From: Candidatus Acetothermia bacterium
GTDB lineage: Bacteria > Bipolaricaulota > Bipolaricaulia > Bipolaricaulales > Bipolaricaulaceae
Assembly (NCBI GenBank): GCA_003562845.1
Contig: PWTL01000008.1
Location: 1 to 42,760, forward strand
Direction: 5' to 3'
Length of the DNA stretch: 42,760 nucleotides
Translations under genes and position numbers: made by a program
Notes under the pieces: generated by a model
Seen by the model: only the letters and a program-made list of their open reading frames with translations
Databases searched by the model: none
What the model was told of the DNA's origin: nothing
Part shown: in pieces, positions 8,190 to 19,842 of the stretch
How positions within the stretch are numbered: position 1 is the first letter of the stretch
Layout of the letters: each line of letters starts with the position of its first letter

Positions 8190-9734
8190 ATGAGAGTGAG
8201 ATTATTGGTTGGATTACTATTGTGCGCGGCCCTGGCGAGCGTCGGTGCCCTGGCCGCGGAGCCCCAGTACGGGGGCCGGTTGGTGATCGCCATCGGTGTG
8301 GAGCCGGAGTCTTTGGACCCCATCGGGATGTCCTCCGCTCCGGCGGCCACGGTTAGCGAGCACATCTCCCAGCCTCTGATATACCTCGATGTGGACGGGA
8401 CACTTCAGCCCAGCCTGGCTGTGGACTGGGAAGCGTCCGAGGACGGTCGGGTGTGGACGCTGCATCTCAGGGAAGGAGTCACCTTCCACGACGGGACGCC
8501 GTTCAACGCCGAGGCCGTGAAGATGAACCTGGATCGGTTCCTCGATCCTGCCAGCGGTGCTCCCTTCCGCTTTTTGATCGCGCGGGTCACCGAGGTGGAG
8601 GTAGCGGGCGAGTACACTGTGAAGTTGTACACGGATGAGCCCTTTGCGCCGATGCTTGCCCATCTATCTCACAGCTTCATCGCCATGGTCAGCCCCGAGC
8701 AGCTCCGTGCCCTGGAGCCGGGCGACGCGATCACCCATCCTATAGGGACGGGGCCGTTCAAGCTCGAGCGGTGGAACCGCGGAGAGCAGGTCATCTTGAC
8801 GGCAAACGAGGACTACTGGGGCGACCGGCCGTACTTGGACGAGGTAGTGTTCAAGTTCGTCCCTGAGGACTCGGCGCGCGTGGTCATGCTGGAGACAGGT
8901 GAGGCGGACGCCATCATGCGCGTACCCCCGCTGGACGTGCCGCGCCTGGATGCGCACGCTGACGTTGAGGTGGTACATGCCACCAGCGTCCGTGTGATCT
9001 ACATCGGCTTCAACAACCTGCGTGAGCCGTTCACGGACGTGCGGGTACGCCAAGCGCTCAACTACGCCATCGACAAGCAGGAAATAGTCGACGTCATCCT
9101 GGGCGGAGCCGGCGAGCCCTCCACCGCACCGATCGTGCCGGCTGTGTTTGGCTACTACGAGGCCGGACCCTACGAGTACAACCCGGAGAAGGCTCAGGAG
9201 CTGCTGGCCGAGGCCGGCTATCCGGACGGCTTCAGCGCTACATTGTACCATCCCACCGGACGGTACATGATGGACGCCACCATCGCCGAGACCGTGCAGA
9301 GCTATCTCATGGACATCGGCATCGACGCCGAGCTCATCACTATGGAGTGGGCAGCTTACCTCGCCCATCTTCAGGAGCCGCCGGAGACCGCCGACTACGA
9401 CATGTACATGCTCGGTTGGGGTACGGTAACCCTCGACGCAGACTACGGCCTGTATGCGCTGCTCCACTCCTCGCAGTGGCCCCCGGCAGGTTGGGCGGTG
9501 GGCTTCTACAAGAACGCAGCCGTCGACGCCGCGTTGGATCTGGCGAGAGTGACGCCGCCGCTGGACGTGCGCCAGGCGTTGTACGAAACTGCTGTCAAGG
9601 GCATCTGGCACGATGCACCTTGGCTGTACTTGCACGACGAAGTGCAGATTAACGGCGTGCGCGAAGGCGTACACGGCCTGATCCACCACCCGCTGGAGAA
9701 CATCTCCGCCTGGGAGGCGTGGATCGATCGGTAG
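8190..9734 (+). CDS. ABC transporter substrate-binding protein, family 5 (peptide/nickel type)
   Basis: Signal peptide; PESLDPIG, VRQALNYAIDK, AGYPDGF motifs. Confidence 0.93.
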   Translation: MRVRLLVGLLLCAALASVGALAAEPQYGGRLVIAIGVEPESLDPIGMSSAPAATVSEHISQPLIYLDVDGTLQPSLAVDWEASEDGRVWTLHLREGVTFHDGTPFNAEAVKMNLDRFLDPASGAPFRFLIARVTEVEVAGEYTVKLYTDEPFAPMLAHLSHSFIAMVSPEQLRALEPGDAITHPIGTGPFKLERWNRGEQVILTANEDYWGDRPYLDEVVFKFVPEDSARVVMLETGEADAIMRVPPLDVPRLDAHADVEVVHATSVRVIYIGFNNLREPFTDVRVRQALNYAIDKQEIVDVILGGAGEPSTAPIVPAVFGYYEAGPYEYNPEKAQELLAEAGYPDGFSATLYHPTGRYMMDATIAETVQSYLMDIGIDAELITMEWAAYLAHLQEPPETADYDMYMLGWGTVTLDADYGLYALLHSSQWPPAGWAVGFYKNAAVDAALDLARVTPPLDVRQALYETAVKGIWHDAPWLYLHDEVQINGVREGVHGLIHHPLENISAWEAWIDR

Positions 9735-9747
9735 GATACTTCGCAGG

Positions 9748-9780
9748 GGCGGGCCCGGCGCGGACGCTGCCGGGCCTGCC
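9748..9780 (+). other. Strong intercistronic stem-loop between SBP and permease genes
   Basis: GGCGGGCCCGGC / GCCGGGCCTGCC 12-bp stem, 9-nt loop. Confidence 0.7.
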
Positions 9781-9814
9781 TCCTGTTTCGTCCGGACAGT
9801 GGGAAGGTTGACAC

Positions 9815-10735
9815 ATGGTGTGGTACTTTTTTCGCAGGCTGTTCTTGGTGATCCCCACGTTGGTGGGAGTGTCCATAGCCGTGTTCGCCATGGTCCGTCT
9901 GATCCCCGGTGATCCCGCGCTGGCGATGGCCGGGCCGCACGCCACGCCGGACTATGTGCAGCAAATCCGCCTCAGGTTGAGTCTTGATGAGCCATTGCAC
10001 GTGCAGTACGACCGGTTCATGTCAGGACTGCTGCAGGGCGACCTGGGGAGGTCCACGCGAACCCAACGTCCGGTGACCGCCGAGCTGTGGGACAAGTTCC
10101 CCCACACCGTGGAGCTAACCTTGGCCAGCCTGTTGATCGCCACAGCGTTCGGCCTTCCGGCGGGGATCATCTCCGCGGCCAAACGCTACAGCATCTTCGA
10201 CAACCTGAGCATGCTGATAGCACTCCTCGGAGTGTCCATGCCCGTGTTCTGGCTGGGACTGATGCTGATGCTCCTGTTCTCGGTGACCCTGGGCTGGCTC
10301 CCTTCGGTGGGGAGAGGATCGTTGCTGCATCTCATCCTCCCGGCTCTCACCCTGGGCGCCTCCTCCATGGCGTTCGTGGCACGGATCACCCGGTCCAGCA
10401 TGCTGGAGGTATTGAGGCAGGACTACGTGGTGACAGCGCGAGCCAAGGGCCTACGGGAGCGACGGGTCATCTACGAGCACGCACTGAAGAACGCGCTCAT
10501 ACCAGTGGTGACCGTAATGGGATTGCAGCTGGGAATTCTTCTGGGTGGAGCGGTGCTCACGGAGACCGTGTTCGCCTGGCCGGGCGTGGGACGGTTGATG
10601 GTCGACTCCATCCAGGCGCGGGACTATCCAGTGGTCCAAGGAGCTGTACTCCTTCTCGCCGTGTCGTTCGTGTTGGTCAACTTGTTGGTGGACATGACGT
10701 ACGCGCTGCTGGATCCACGAATTAAGTACAACTGA
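9815..10735 (+). CDS. ABC transporter permease, DppB/OppB type
   Basis: MVWYFFRRLFLVIPTLVGVSIAVFAMVRLIPGDPA; EAA-loop-like RAKGLRERRVIYEHALKNALIP. Confidence 0.95.
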   Translation: MVWYFFRRLFLVIPTLVGVSIAVFAMVRLIPGDPALAMAGPHATPDYVQQIRLRLSLDEPLHVQYDRFMSGLLQGDLGRSTRTQRPVTAELWDKFPHTVELTLASLLIATAFGLPAGIISAAKRYSIFDNLSMLIALLGVSMPVFWLGLMLMLLFSVTLGWLPSVGRGSLLHLILPALTLGASSMAFVARITRSSMLEVLRQDYVVTARAKGLRERRVIYEHALKNALIPVVTVMGLQLGILLGGAVLTETVFAWPGVGRLMVDSIQARDYPVVQGAVLLLAVSFVLVNLLVDMTYALLDPRIKYN

Positions 10736-10757
10736 CGATGTTGCTGAGAGGGAAACG

Positions 10758-11621
10758 ATGAGAAGATTGCTGGCCCGCGTCCGTTCGTGGGAGTTCGTGC
10801 GACAGTTACGTCGGAACCGCATGGCCGTCTTTGGTCTGGCCATAGTCCTCATCTTCCTGCTTGCCGCGCTGTTCGCCCCCTACTTGTCCCCGCACGATCC
10901 GCTGCAGAGGTCGTTGCGCCAAGCGTTGGACGGTCCCTCCTGGGAGTCGCCCTTCGGCAGGGACGAGCTGGGCCGGGACATACTCAGCCGCGTGCTCCAC
11001 GGGGCGAGGATCTCCCTGACAATTGGGCTCGTGTCGGTGGGTATCGGAGCTCTTGCGGGAGTTCCCGTCGGCGCTGTCTCAGGTTACTTCGGCGGAGCGG
11101 TGGACCTTCTGGTGCAGCGCCTTGTAGACATCATGCTCGCCTTCCCTGGCATCCTGCTGGCCATCATCGTGGTTAGCACCCTCGGGGTGGGCCTCACCAA
11201 CGCCATGATCGCCGTGGGAATCGGGACCATCCCCACCTACGTACGCCTGGTGCGGGGCTCAGTTCTGTCCATAAAAGAGTACGACTACATTTCCGCCGCC
11301 CGAGCTGTGGGAGCAGGGGATTTACGGATCATCTTCCGGCACGTTCTGCCCAACTCCATGGGCCCCATCGTAGTGCAGTCCACCCTGCAGTTCGCCGTGG
11401 CCATCCTCTGGGCTGCCGGCCTGGGCTTCCTCGGACTGGGGGCGCAGCGACCGACCCCAGAGTGGGGAGCGATGCTGGCCAACAGTCGCATGTACATCCG
11501 GGTGGGCGCGCACGCCACCATCTTCCCGGGAGTGGCCATCCTGCTCTCGGTGCTGGGTTTCAACCTGTTCGGGGACGGGCTGCGCGACGCCCTCGACCCC
11601 CGCCTGCGCGGGCGGATGTAA
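10758..11621 (+). CDS. ABC transporter permease, DppC/OppC type
   Basis: FGRDELGRDILSRVLHGARISL; YISAARAVGAGDLRIIFRHVLPN. Confidence 0.95.
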   Translation: MRRLLARVRSWEFVRQLRRNRMAVFGLAIVLIFLLAALFAPYLSPHDPLQRSLRQALDGPSWESPFGRDELGRDILSRVLHGARISLTIGLVSVGIGALAGVPVGAVSGYFGGAVDLLVQRLVDIMLAFPGILLAIIVVSTLGVGLTNAMIAVGIGTIPTYVRLVRGSVLSIKEYDYISAARAVGAGDLRIIFRHVLPNSMGPIVVQSTLQFAVAILWAAGLGFLGLGAQRPTPEWGAMLANSRMYIRVGAHATIFPGVAILLSVLGFNLFGDGLRDALDPRLRGRM

Positions 11622-11687
11622 CCCTCGCAGAAGGACACCTTTCCTTGGCCGCCGCTTCACCCGACGAGTACACTGTGTCACGGGTGA

Positions 11688-13239
<1,552 letters not shown>

Positions 13240-13241
13240 GG

Positions 13242-16200
13242 ATGGGGTTTGTCCACCTGCATGTGCACTCTGAATACTCTCTTCTGGACGCCACTTGTCG
13301 GGTAAGAGATCTCGCCCGCCGAGCGGCGGAGCTAGGAATGCCCGCCGTAGCCCTCACCGACCACGGGGTGGCCTCCGGCTTGGTGAAATTCGCCAGCGCC
13401 TGCCGCAGCCACAAAGTGAAACCCATTTTGGGCTGTGAACTCTATGTGGCAAGGGGAAAACGCCACGAGCGACGCAGCGGCACCGGAGAGGAGGCTTACC
13501 ACCATCTGGTGGTGTTGGCGGCGGACCGTACTGGCTGGCGAAACTTGACGACCCTCGTCAACAGAGGGCACACGGAAGGCTTCTACTACAAGCCACGCGT
13601 TGACCTAGATCTCCTGGAAGAGCACGCTGGGGGGCTCATCGCCCTCTCTGCCTGTGAATCAGGGCAGGTCCAACGGCGCCTCCGCTCCGGCGTGGACAAG
13701 GCGGCCCAGGCAGCAGGGAAGTTAGCGGAGATCTTCCCCGATCGTTTCTACCTCGAACTCCAAGAGCATGGTTTGGAGCGCAACCACAAGCTCATCAAGG
13801 GAGGCCTGGAACTGGCCAAGCGGCTGAACCTGCCGTATGTCGCCACGTCGGATGTGCACTATCTCCGCCCTGAGGATGCGGAGGCTCACCAAGTACTGAT
13901 CAACATTCAGGGTGGCAAACGAGTTGATGAGGACAGCGCTCGCTCCCTGGACGGCGACGGGTACCACTTCCTCACTGAAGAGGAGATCCGCGAGAGGTTC
14001 CGCGAGATCCCCAAGGCGGTAGAGCGCACTGTGGAGGTGGCTGAGCGCATAGAGTTCGATCTAGAACTGGGAGCCCGCTGGCTGCCTCGCTTTCCCGTGC
14101 CCGAAGGCTACCCTGATGCGCAGAGCTTCCTGGAGAGGCGCGCACGCGAAGGGGCGCAGCGCAAGTACGGTGACCCCCTGCCGGAGGCGGTCCAACAGCG
14201 CCTGGACTACGAACTGTCAGTCATCGGGCACAAGGAGCTCGGTGCCTACTTCCTCATCGTGGCCGACTTCGTCGATTACGCGCGGCAGAGTAACATCCCC
14301 GTCGGCCCGGGGCGGGGCTCTGCGGCGGGATCGCTGGTGGCCTACGTTTTGGGGATCACCAAGGTCGATCCATTGGAGTACGCGATTCTATTCGAGCGCT
14401 TCCTAAACCCCGATCGAGTCAGCCTTCCGGATATCGACATCGACTTCTGCATCAGGGGGAGAGATGCGGTCATCCGCTACGCGGCGGACAAGTACGGCCG
14501 CGATCACGTTGCACAGATTGGCACCTTCGACCGCATGGCTTCGCGCTCTGTCCTCCGCGACGTGTCCCGTGTTCTGGGAATCCCCTATGAGCGGGCCGAC
14601 AGGATCGCCAAGCTCGTCCCGTTCGGCATTCCTTTGGGCAGGGCTCTGGAACAGGTCCCCGAACTCAAGAGCGCAAGTGGAGAGGACGAAACGGCCCGGC
14701 GGTTGTTCACCATCGCCCGCAAGCTGGAAGGGCTTCTCAGAAACGCGTCTACCCACGCCGCCGGAGTGGTCATCACCCCTGAGCCCCTGGAGCGGTTTGT
14801 CCCCCTGCTGCGCCTGACCGACGGCGAGTACGTGACCCAGCTCGACATGCATGACCTGGAGGCCCTCGGGCTTCTGAAGATGGACTTCTTGGGGCTCAGA
14901 AATCTGACCCTGCTGGACGACGTGCGCAGACTGGTGACCGACCGCGAAGGTTCGGCCCCCGAGCTAGAGGAGATTCCGCTGAACGACGAGCCTACGTTCC
15001 AGCTCATCCGCGAGGCGGACACCACAGGAGTATTCCAACTGGAGTCGGCCGGAATCCGGGCCTTGGTTCGGCGCTTGGAACCCAGCGAGTTCCGCGACTT
15101 GATTGCTATTCTGGCGCTGTATCGTCCCGGTCCTCTGGAGTCGGGAATGGTGGAGGACTACATTGAGCGCAAACATGGCCGCCAAGCTCCTTCCCCTCCC
15201 CACCCCTCAGTAGAGGAGATCCTCGAGGAGACGCACGGCCTGCCCATCTACCAGGACCAGATCATGCTCATGGCGCAGAGGGTGGCCGGTTTCTCCCTGG
15301 CCGAAGCGGATAAGCTGCGAAAAGCCATGGGCAAGAAGAAACCACAGGTGATGGCGGAGATGGAGGCTCGTTTCCTTCAGGGGTGTGCCTCCAACGGCAT
15401 AAGCGAGGCGGAAGCAAAGCAGCTGTTCGGCCACATCGAGAAGTTCGCCGGGTACGGATTCGTCAAGGGCCACGCCGCTGCCTACGCGTTCGTCACCTAC
15501 TGGACTGCCTACTTCAAAGCCCACTACCCCACGGAGTTCATGGCGGCGCTTCTGTCGAGCGTCCTCGGCAATACAGACAAGCTGGCCTCGTACATCGGGG
15601 AGTGCCGGGACATGGACATCGAGGTGTTACCCCCAGACGTGAACGAGTCAGACGTCGACTTCACTCCAGTTGAGGCGGGTAAGATTCGTTTCGGCCTGGG
15701 AGCCATCAAACACGTCGGTAGAGCGGCGGTGGAGGCGCTGCTCGAAGCCCGAGGGACGGGGTTCGCGAGCTTCTTCGATCTAGCCAGGCGAGTAGACCCT
15801 GAACGGGTGGGGCGCGAGGCACTGGAGTGCCTGATCAAGGCCGGGGCGATGGACGCTCTGGCCGCTTCTCGCAAGGCCCTCCTCTCTCAGGTGGAAGAGG
15901 CGCTCAGGTTGGCCCACATATCCCGACGCGAGCGCCTCAGCGGACAGCAGTCCTTCTTCGGAGCGGACGAGCTCACACCTGCCCTTCGCGTGGACACTGA
16001 GGAATTCCCCAAAGAGACTATGCTGCGCTTCGAGCGGGAACTCCTGGGACTGTACCTGTCCGGACATCCCCTGGACGAGCACCGGGAACGACTACACGCA
16101 GCCGGGGCGGTTCCCCTAGCTGAAGCCCCGGAACGTGAGGGGTCGTTCATCGTCGCCGGCCGAGTGAAACGAACCAAGGTCATCTCCACCTCCGGCGGGG

Positions 16201-16634
16201 GAAGGATGGCCTTTGCCACGCTGGAGGATCGCACAGGAGAACTGGAAATCGTCGTCCCTCGCAAAATATTCGAGAACGCCCCCACGTTGTTCGTTGAGGA
16301 TGTCCTCCTCATGGCAAAGGTCAAGTCCTCCACTCGCAACGGGGGACGACGCCATGCAGCGGTGCACGTGGAGCCTCTAGGCGAAGCCCCCGAAAGATCG
16401 GTGACGGCATGCACCATAGTGCTCCCGGCAGAGCTCGCCGAGAGGCAGACACTGGAGAGGCTGGCCGAGCTCCTGGCTGACCATCCGGGACCCCTGCCCG
16501 CCCAAGTGCGAATATGCGAAAACGGCCGCACAGTGACCATTATGGCGAGCCCCCGTTACGGAGTGCGTCAGTGTGGCGAGTTGGCGGAGGAACTGGTCAA
16601 GCTGGGACCCGGCATCCGGTTAGACTGGCAATGA
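13242..16634 (+). CDS. dnaE: DNA polymerase III alpha subunit
   Basis: FVHLHVHSEYSLLDATCRV PHP domain; PVGPGRGSAAGSLVAY; LPDIDIDFCIRGRD; OB-fold C-terminus. Confidence 0.98.
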   Translation: MGFVHLHVHSEYSLLDATCRVRDLARRAAELGMPAVALTDHGVASGLVKFASACRSHKVKPILGCELYVARGKRHERRSGTGEEAYHHLVVLAADRTGWRNLTTLVNRGHTEGFYYKPRVDLDLLEEHAGGLIALSACESGQVQRRLRSGVDKAAQAAGKLAEIFPDRFYLELQEHGLERNHKLIKGGLELAKRLNLPYVATSDVHYLRPEDAEAHQVLINIQGGKRVDEDSARSLDGDGYHFLTEEEIRERFREIPKAVERTVEVAERIEFDLELGARWLPRFPVPEGYPDAQSFLERRAREGAQRKYGDPLPEAVQQRLDYELSVIGHKELGAYFLIVADFVDYARQSNIPVGPGRGSAAGSLVAYVLGITKVDPLEYAILFERFLNPDRVSLPDIDIDFCIRGRDAVIRYAADKYGRDHVAQIGTFDRMASRSVLRDVSRVLGIPYERADRIAKLVPFGIPLGRALEQVPELKSASGEDETARRLFTIARKLEGLLRNASTHAAGVVITPEPLERFVPLLRLTDGEYVTQLDMHDLEALGLLKMDFLGLRNLTLLDDVRRLVTDREGSAPELEEIPLNDEPTFQLIREADTTGVFQLESAGIRALVRRLEPSEFRDLIAILALYRPGPLESGMVEDYIERKHGRQAPSPPHPSVEEILEETHGLPIYQDQIMLMAQRVAGFSLAEADKLRKAMGKKKPQVMAEMEARFLQGCASNGISEAEAKQLFGHIEKFAGYGFVKGHAAAYAFVTYWTAYFKAHYPTEFMAALLSSVLGNTDKLASYIGECRDMDIEVLPPDVNESDVDFTPVEAGKIRFGLGAIKHVGRAAVEALLEARGTGFASFFDLARRVDPERVGREALECLIKAGAMDALAASRKALLSQVEEALRLAHISRRERLSGQQSFFGADELTPALRVDTEEFPKETMLRFERELLGLYLSGHPLDEHRERLHAAGAVPLAEAPEREGSFIVAGRVKRTKVISTSGGGRMAFATLEDRTGELEIVVPRKIFENAPTLFVEDVLLMAKVKSSTRNGGRRHAAVHVEPLGEAPERSVTACTIVLPAELAERQTLERLAELLADHPGPLPAQVRICENGRTVTIMASPRYGVRQCGELAEELVKLGPGIRLDWQ

Positions 16635-17956
16635 GAATACGTCCGGCGCTGCGGCTCCTCCTTCCGGGGATCAGGGTCAAGCGCTGGATGGCCTTGTCCC
16701 TCGCTTCAACAGCGCTCATCGTGTTCGGGGCTCTGTGTCTGGTGGGGCAAGAAGGCATGCGTGGCCTGTACGCGCTCCTCCTGCGCCATTTCCCGTTCCT
16801 GTGGAGGCCGGTGCTCGGAGGGGCGGCTCTGGCCGTGGGCGTAGGCGGAGCAGTGTTAGGTATGGCCATGGCAGTCCGCTCCATCACCGCTGCCTTCTCC
16901 ACGGGGAGAGCCGGCTCATTGGCCGAGGCAGTGTACCAGGCCCGGGTGCTTCCGGCCGCCCCCAATGTAGTGGCTGTGGGAGGAGGAACCGGCTTGCCCA
17001 CCGTCCTGCGCGGCCTGAAACACCACACCGCCAACATCACCGCCGTGGTCACGGTGATGGACAGCGGTGGGAGCTCAGGTCGGCTACGTCTGGAACTCGA
17101 TGTGCTTCCCCCTGGAGACGTGCGCAACTGTTTGCTCGCTCTGGCAGAGGACGAGGAGCGCATGAGTCGCTTATTCCAGTTTCGGTTTCACTCTGGGGAA
17201 GGGTTGGCTGGTCACTCCCTGGGCAACCTCCTCCTCGCCGGACTGGATCAGCTCTCGGGGGGACTGGACAGGGCAGTGGAGGAGGCCAGCTACTTGCTTA
17301 GCGTCCGGGGTCAGGTCCTGCCTGCTACACTCGATAGCACCAACCTCACTGCGCGGATGCATGACGGAGCACGAGTCGAGGGGGAGGAAGCCATCGCCGA
17401 GGATCCCCGGCGCATCGAACTCGTCGGCTTGAATAGCCCTGCCCGTCCCTATCAACCTGTGCTCCAAGCGCTCGACCAAGCGGGGCTGATCACGCTGGGC
17501 CCGGGGAGCCTGTTCACAAGCGTCGTGCCCAGTCTGCTCGTGGAGGGAATGCCGGAGGCCATCGTGTCCTCCCCCGCCGAACGATTTGTGATGATGAATC
17601 TCATGACCCAGCCTGGGGAGACGGACGAGTTCACCGCACACGACCATCTGCGGGTGCTCGGCGATTATGTCGATCTCTCCCGCTTCCACGCGGTGGTGAT
17701 TAACAACCAGGAACCCCCCGAGGAGCTCCTCTCCCGATATCGTGAGGACGGGAGCATCCCCGTCCAGGATGACCTCGCCGGGGGACGCGCATTCGACCTG
17801 CGAGTGATCCGGGCGCCCCTACTTTCGGTCACAGAAATCTCCGGCAAACCTACCATCAAGCACGACTTCGCCGCCCTCGCCCGGGTGCTCACCTCCGAGG
17901 CGCGCTGCTTTCGGCGCTCCTGGACCCGCTGGTTCAACCCGCAACCACCCAACTAG
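16631..17956 (+). CDS. yvcK: YvcK/GlmR family (CofD-like) protein with N-terminal TM segments
   Basis: VVAVGGGTGLPTVLRGLK, VTVMDSGGSSGRLR, PPGDVRNCLLAL; ATGA overlap with dnaE. Confidence 0.92.
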   Translation: MRIRPALRLLLPGIRVKRWMALSLASTALIVFGALCLVGQEGMRGLYALLLRHFPFLWRPVLGGAALAVGVGGAVLGMAMAVRSITAAFSTGRAGSLAEAVYQARVLPAAPNVVAVGGGTGLPTVLRGLKHHTANITAVVTVMDSGGSSGRLRLELDVLPPGDVRNCLLALAEDEERMSRLFQFRFHSGEGLAGHSLGNLLLAGLDQLSGGLDRAVEEASYLLSVRGQVLPATLDSTNLTARMHDGARVEGEEAIAEDPRRIELVGLNSPARPYQPVLQALDQAGLITLGPGSLFTSVVPSLLVEGMPEAIVSSPAERFVMMNLMTQPGETDEFTAHDHLRVLGDYVDLSRFHAVVINNQEPPEELLSRYREDGSIPVQDDLAGGRAFDLRVIRAPLLSVTEISGKPTIKHDFAALARVLTSEARCFRRSWTRWFNPQPPN

Positions 17957-19401
17957 CCCTTCACACACACGAGGGGAAATACACGAGCAACTACGGCGTT
18001 CAACCCCGCTCGGACAGCCGCGTCGACCACGAGTTCGACGTCCTTGTACGCCCCGGGCGCCTCCTCGGCCACCCCCGGGGCCGAGTGGGCGCGCAGCTCG
18101 ATTCCCTGCCCCGCGAGATCCTTCGCCACCTGGTTGCCCCGCCACTTCTTCTTGGCCTTGGAGCGCGAGAGGGCACGTCCGGCACCGTGCACACCGGACC
18201 CAAACACCTCGGCCATGCCCTTCTCCGTTCCGCGCATGATGTAGGATGAGGTTCCCATGGTCCCTCCGACAAAGATCGGGTGGCCCACACTCTTGTACCG
18301 CTCAGGGTTCTCCGCCCGCCTCGGGCCGAAGGCGCGGGTGGATCCCTTGCGATGCACCAGAAGCTCGATCTCTCGGCCGTCCACCATGTGGCGTTCGAGT
18401 TTCACGTTGTTGTGGCCCACATCGTAGACGGTGCGGATCTGCTCGTGGGGAAGCGAGAACATGGGCGCCACGACCTCGCGCACCAAATGGCCAATCGTTT
18501 GCCGGTTGGCAAGCGCGCAGTTCACCCCGGCGGCAACCGCGGACAGGTAACGCTGCCCTTCCGGCGAACGGATAGGCGCACAGACCAGCTCTCGCTCTCT
18601 TATGGGGATCTCGTACTTCTTGCTGGCTCTCTCCAATTCCTGCAGGTAGTCTTGCCCGATCTGATGGCCCAGCGCCCGCGACCCACAGTGAATGGCCACC
18701 AGTATCTGGCCCTGTTCTATGCCATATGCTTCTGCTGCGTCCTGGTCCAGGATTTCCACTACTTCTTGAACCTCCAAGTAATGGTTCCCCGAACCCAAAG
18801 TGCCCACTTGCCGGAACTGTCGTTGCTTCGCCTTCAGCGATACCGCCTCGGGGTCAGCGCCCTCCATGCACCCCCCCTCTTCGGTGTACTCGAGGTCTTC
18901 CGGGACCCCGAATCCTCGTCCCACAGCAAACCGCGCTCCCTTGCGCAACACCTCGTCGATTCCCTCGACGGACAGCCGCACCTTCCCCTCGGAGCCCAGC
19001 CCCGCCGGGACCCCGCCGAACAGGCGATCGGCCAATTCCTCTTTCCGGGGGCGAACATCGTCCGCTGATAGCGGCGTAGCGAGGACGCGCACCCCGCAGT
19101 TGATGTCGAAACCCACCCCCCCCATGACCACAACCCCTTCGTCAAGCGTGAACGCCCCGACCCCACCGATCGGAAAGCCGTATCCTGGGTGTATATCGGG
19201 CATGGCAATGGACGCTTTGACAATGCCCGGAAGGCAGGCCACATTGCGCACTTGCCCGAGGGCGTTCCACTCCTGCCCACCGCGCGATTCTTCGAGCAGG
19301 GGAGCTAAGAGCTCTTCCGAGGCGTATATACGCCCGGGAACCAGCATCTCTCCTCTCCGCGGTATCTCCCATATGTAATCGCTTATCTTCCTATATTCCA
19401 T
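17953..19401 (-). CDS. rtcB: RNA-splicing ligase RtcB
   Basis: IAMPDIHPGYGFPIGGVGAF, GGVGFDINCGVRVLAT, GSGNHYLEVQEV, IHCGSRALGHQI. Confidence 0.98.
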   Translation of the reverse strand: MEYRKISDYIWEIPRRGEMLVPGRIYASEELLAPLLEESRGGQEWNALGQVRNVACLPGIVKASIAMPDIHPGYGFPIGGVGAFTLDEGVVVMGGVGFDINCGVRVLATPLSADDVRPRKEELADRLFGGVPAGLGSEGKVRLSVEGIDEVLRKGARFAVGRGFGVPEDLEYTEEGGCMEGADPEAVSLKAKQRQFRQVGTLGSGNHYLEVQEVVEILDQDAAEAYGIEQGQILVAIHCGSRALGHQIGQDYLQELERASKKYEIPIRERELVCAPIRSPEGQRYLSAVAAGVNCALANRQTIGHLVREVVAPMFSLPHEQIRTVYDVGHNNVKLERHMVDGREIELLVHRKGSTRAFGPRRAENPERYKSVGHPIFVGGTMGTSSYIMRGTEKGMAEVFGSGVHGAGRALSRSKAKKKWRGNQVAKDLAGQGIELRAHSAPGVAEEAPGAYKDVELVVDAAVRAGLNAVVARVFPLVCVKG

Positions 19402-19413
19402 GGGACGCCTCCC

Positions 19414-19842
19414 TCATAAGTCGAGAACACACTGGGCGACGGCGCAACCTTCGTCCATCTCCACACGTACACCGCAGTAGGTGGCGGCTTTCACCTCCAC
19501 CTGAGGACTATGTCGCCTCACGTCCAACGGTTCGCCCCAAGCCCTCCCTCTGAGCCGCCACGTTGCGCCAGCCGACTCGATGTCCACCTCGAAGCGGGAG
19601 AACACCATGCCCTCGATGTCGCGCTGGGCGAGCAGTTCTCCCAGCCAAGACACCAGCAAAGACTCGAGCGTATCTCCCTCAAGTTCTACCTCAACGGCTC
19701 TCTCCGGGCGCACAGCGGACAACGACACCATCAAGGAGAACATGCCCCGAGCAGCCTCCGCAAAGGCCTCGTCGAAGTCGGCACCGATACCCCGCACGCC
19801 TGCATCGGCAATGTGTTCCAGAATCTCGTAGGGCAAGCTCAT
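19414..19842 (-). CDS. Archease
   Basis: EHIADAGVRGIGADFDEAFAEAARGMF; C-terminal AATYCGVRVEMDEG...CVLDL; adjacent to rtcB. Confidence 0.93.
   Translation of the reverse strand: MSLPYEILEHIADAGVRGIGADFDEAFAEAARGMFSLMVSLSAVRPERAVEVELEGDTLESLLVSWLGELLAQRDIEGMVFSRFEVDIESAGATWRLRGRAWGEPLDVRRHSPQVEVKAATYCGVRVEMDEGCAVAQCVLDL

Noticed and set aside
8664-9689. 341-aa minus-strand ORF
   Set aside because: Fully antisense to the ABC substrate-binding protein gene; a typical high-GC shadow ORF.
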